Below are positions 62,768 through 64,000 of a stretch of DNA of 64,000 nucleotides, piece after piece. The first letter of the stretch is position 1. Every line of letters begins with the position of its first letter. The position numbers and the translations under genes were made by a program. The notes below the pieces were generated by a model, which did no database searches, had not been told where the DNA came from, and saw only the letters and a program-made list of their open reading frames with translations. Source of the DNA: an uncultured Flavobacteriaceae bacterium (GTDB lineage: Bacteria > Bacteroidota > Bacteroidia > Flavobacteriales > Flavobacteriaceae); NCBI GenBank assembly GCA_947494205.1, contig CANLUH010000006.1:124001-188000 (forward strand), written 5' to 3'.

Positions 62768-63097
62768 ATGAATTTAAAAACTTTCCATACTAAACTGTTT
62801 TTTAAACAATTGTTTGTTATTTCACTACTATTAATTGTAGTGACTCAGTCCATCTCAAAAGTTGCTACTCTAATTACAGATTCAAATTACGAATTAGTAC
62901 TATTAGACTGGGACGAGAATTCTGAAGAAGAGCAACAACTAGAGGATGATACAAAAAATGAAAAAACTCAAATACTTTTTAGGTATAACACTCACCTGTT
63001 TTGTAACATAAATGAGACAAAACTTGTTAGTATCTCTGAAAACACTGCAGAAAGTATTTTAAGAGAAGTACATAGCCCTCCGCCCGATTGCACTTAA
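62768..63097 (+). CDS. Small exported/anchored protein with SPPPDC C-terminus
   Basis: A 109-aa protein with an N-terminal hydrophobic segment (about 13-33, LFVISLLLIVVTQS), a very acidic middle (LDWDENSEEEQQLEDD) and a C-terminal HSPPPDCT. No known domain recognised. Small proteins with a hydrophobic start and a Pro-rich end often precede transporters in Bacteroidota, and an ABC exporter gene follows after 176 bp. Function unknown. Confidence 0.62.
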   Translation: MNLKTFHTKLFFKQLFVISLLLIVVTQSISKVATLITDSNYELVLLDWDENSEEEQQLEDDTKNEKTQILFRYNTHLFCNINETKLVSISENTAESILREVHSPPPDCT

Positions 63098-63273
63098 TCC
63101 ATAAAGAAAAAACCCTATAATTATGATACAAATAAATCACTTACAAACTAGGGTTAAAAGCACACTTTTACACATAATTAATTACATTTAAATTAAATGA
63201 AATACGCATGTAATGCTTCTTTAATATTTGAAATGTTTATGCGAATTTCATCTGACACCAAAATATTATATAG

Positions 63274-64000
63274 ATGAAGGAAATAATGTCCCCATGGAAA
63301 CGCTTTATAAGCCTTTTACAATTAGACAGAAGAGATATTCGTCAAATTTTTTACTATGCCATTTTTGCTGGTTTAGTAGCACTTACACTACCTCTAGGAA
63401 TACAAGCTATTATTAATTTAATACAAGGTGCACAAGTATCTACCTCATGGATTGTGCTTGTGGTATTGGTAACTATAGGTGTTGCTTTTCAAGGCGTTTT
63501 ACAATTGATGCAAATTCGTATTTTAGAGAATATGCAACAAAAGATTTTTACTAGAGCTTCTTTTGAATTTGCTTACCGTTTTCCTAAAATTAAAATGGAA
63601 GAATTACGTAATTACTATCCGCCAGAGTTAGCTAATCGCTTTTTCGATGTGCTAACAATTCAGAAAGGACTATCTAAAATTTTAATAGATTTCCCAGCCT
63701 CTGCATTACAGATTATATTTGGCTTAATATTATTATCATTCTACCATCCATTCTTTATTATTTATGGTTTTCTTTTAGTACTACTAATCTATGTTGTATT
63801 TAAATTCACGGCAAAAAAAGGATTAGAAACGAGTTTAAAAGAGTCTAAAGGAAAGTACAAAGTAGCACACTGGATACAAGAAGTTGCACGCTCTTTAATC
63901 AGTTTTAAATTGTCTGGCTCATCAAATTTAGCCATGCAACGCAATGATCTTTTAACCACAAGTTATTTGGAAGCTAGAGAAAGCCACTTTAAAGTATTAG
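63274..64000 (+). CDS. ABC-transporter transmembrane domain protein, partial (type I secretion-like)
   Basis: The 5' part of a gene that leaves the window without a stop (242 codons visible). A TAG lies immediately upstream of the ATG at 63274; a second in-frame ATG at 63286 (MSPWKRFISLLQLDRRDIRQIF), preceded by AGGA, is the alternative start. Hydrophobic segments near residues 25-45, 55-75, 135-165 match an ABC exporter membrane domain. SPWKRF...LDRRDIRQIFYYAIFAGL is the typical start of peptidase-less HlyB/PrtD-like exporters in Bacteroidota. The ATPase domain lies beyond the window. Confidence 0.75.
   Translation, partial: MKEIMSPWKRFISLLQLDRRDIRQIFYYAIFAGLVALTLPLGIQAIINLIQGAQVSTSWIVLVVLVTIGVAFQGVLQLMQIRILENMQQKIFTRASFEFAYRFPKIKMEELRNYYPPELANRFFDVLTIQKGLSKILIDFPASALQIIFGLILLSFYHPFFIIYGFLLVLLIYVVFKFTAKKGLETSLKESKGKYKVAHWIQEVARSLISFKLSGSSNLAMQRNDLLTTSYLEARESHFKVL

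Noticed and set aside
63228-63416. 62-aa plus-strand frame
   Set aside because: It overlaps the start of the ABC exporter gene in another frame; the exporter frame stays open to the window end and has clear membrane helices.
1-64000. tRNA, rRNA, transposase, integrase, phage or CRISPR features
   Set aside because: None found on reading both strands; the organisation is that of ordinary chromosomal PULs and housekeeping clusters.

Overview
The window is AT-rich DNA, read here as a marine Flavobacteriaceae chromosome (Bacteroidota). The evidence is two SusC/SusD polysaccharide-utilisation loci (PULs), a type IX secretion sorting tail on an amylase, TAnnTTTG-type promoter elements, many lipoprotein signals, a fused CcoN-CcoO cytochrome oxidase subunit and an alginate catabolic route. 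I see no rRNA, tRNA, CRISPR array, transposase or phage gene.

Region 1 (1-22184) is a starch/maltodextrin PUL. On the minus strand are a partial GH13 amylase lipoprotein, a second GH13 lipoprotein, an esterase-GH31 fusion, a SusA-like neopullulanase, a GH65 phosphorylase, beta-phosphoglucomutase, an MFS sugar transporter and a LacI regulator. Divergently on the plus strand are SusC, SusD, a SusE/F-like lipoprotein with three tandem modules, and a T9SS-secreted amylase. Starch is bound and cut outside the cell, maltooligosaccharides cross the outer membrane by SusCD, and maltose is phosphorolysed in the cytoplasm to glucose-1-phosphate and then glucose-6-phosphate.

Region 2 (22185-30578) is the least conventional part. 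It holds two small secreted proteins sharing a GR...C...C motif, an unknown secreted 387-aa protein, an exported TPR-CHAT (caspase-like) protease with a C-terminal membrane anchor, a subtilisin-like lipoprotein, an ECF sigma factor and a membrane-spanning TPR protein that looks like its anti-sigma factor. A 28-bp element with two mismatches lies upstream of both the small-protein operon and the subtilisin gene, and looks like the promoter of the local sigma factor. I read this as a candidate cell-envelope protease/sigma signalling system, loosely analogous in parts to the Craspase TPR-CHAT/sigma module but with no CRISPR component.

Region 3 (30584-47075) is an alginate PUL on the minus strand. 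It has four PL7 lyase modules in three proteins, SusC/SusD, a PKD lipoprotein, KdgF, DEH reductase, KDG kinase, KDPG aldolase, a hexuronate-type MFS transporter, a FadR/GntR regulator and a shortened LacI protein. Five TGGTTWACCA operators mark a probable GntR regulon. In two tandem pairs the operator overlaps a TATATTTG promoter element.

Region 4 (47247-59529) is a microaerobic respiration cluster: universal stress protein, CcoI, CcoS, CcoNO, CcoQ, CcoP, CcoG, FixH, a TauE-like permease and HemN. Two small proteins of 41 and 46 aa also lie in it. Three FNR-like boxes sit exactly 36.5 bp from a TAnnTTTG-type element upstream of usp, ccoI and the hemN operon.

Region 5 (59546-64000) carries a LysR regulator divergent from an SbtA-type bicarbonate transporter, a conserved-looking 103-aa protein, a CutA-like protein, a small exported protein and the 5' part of an ABC-transporter membrane domain that runs off the window.
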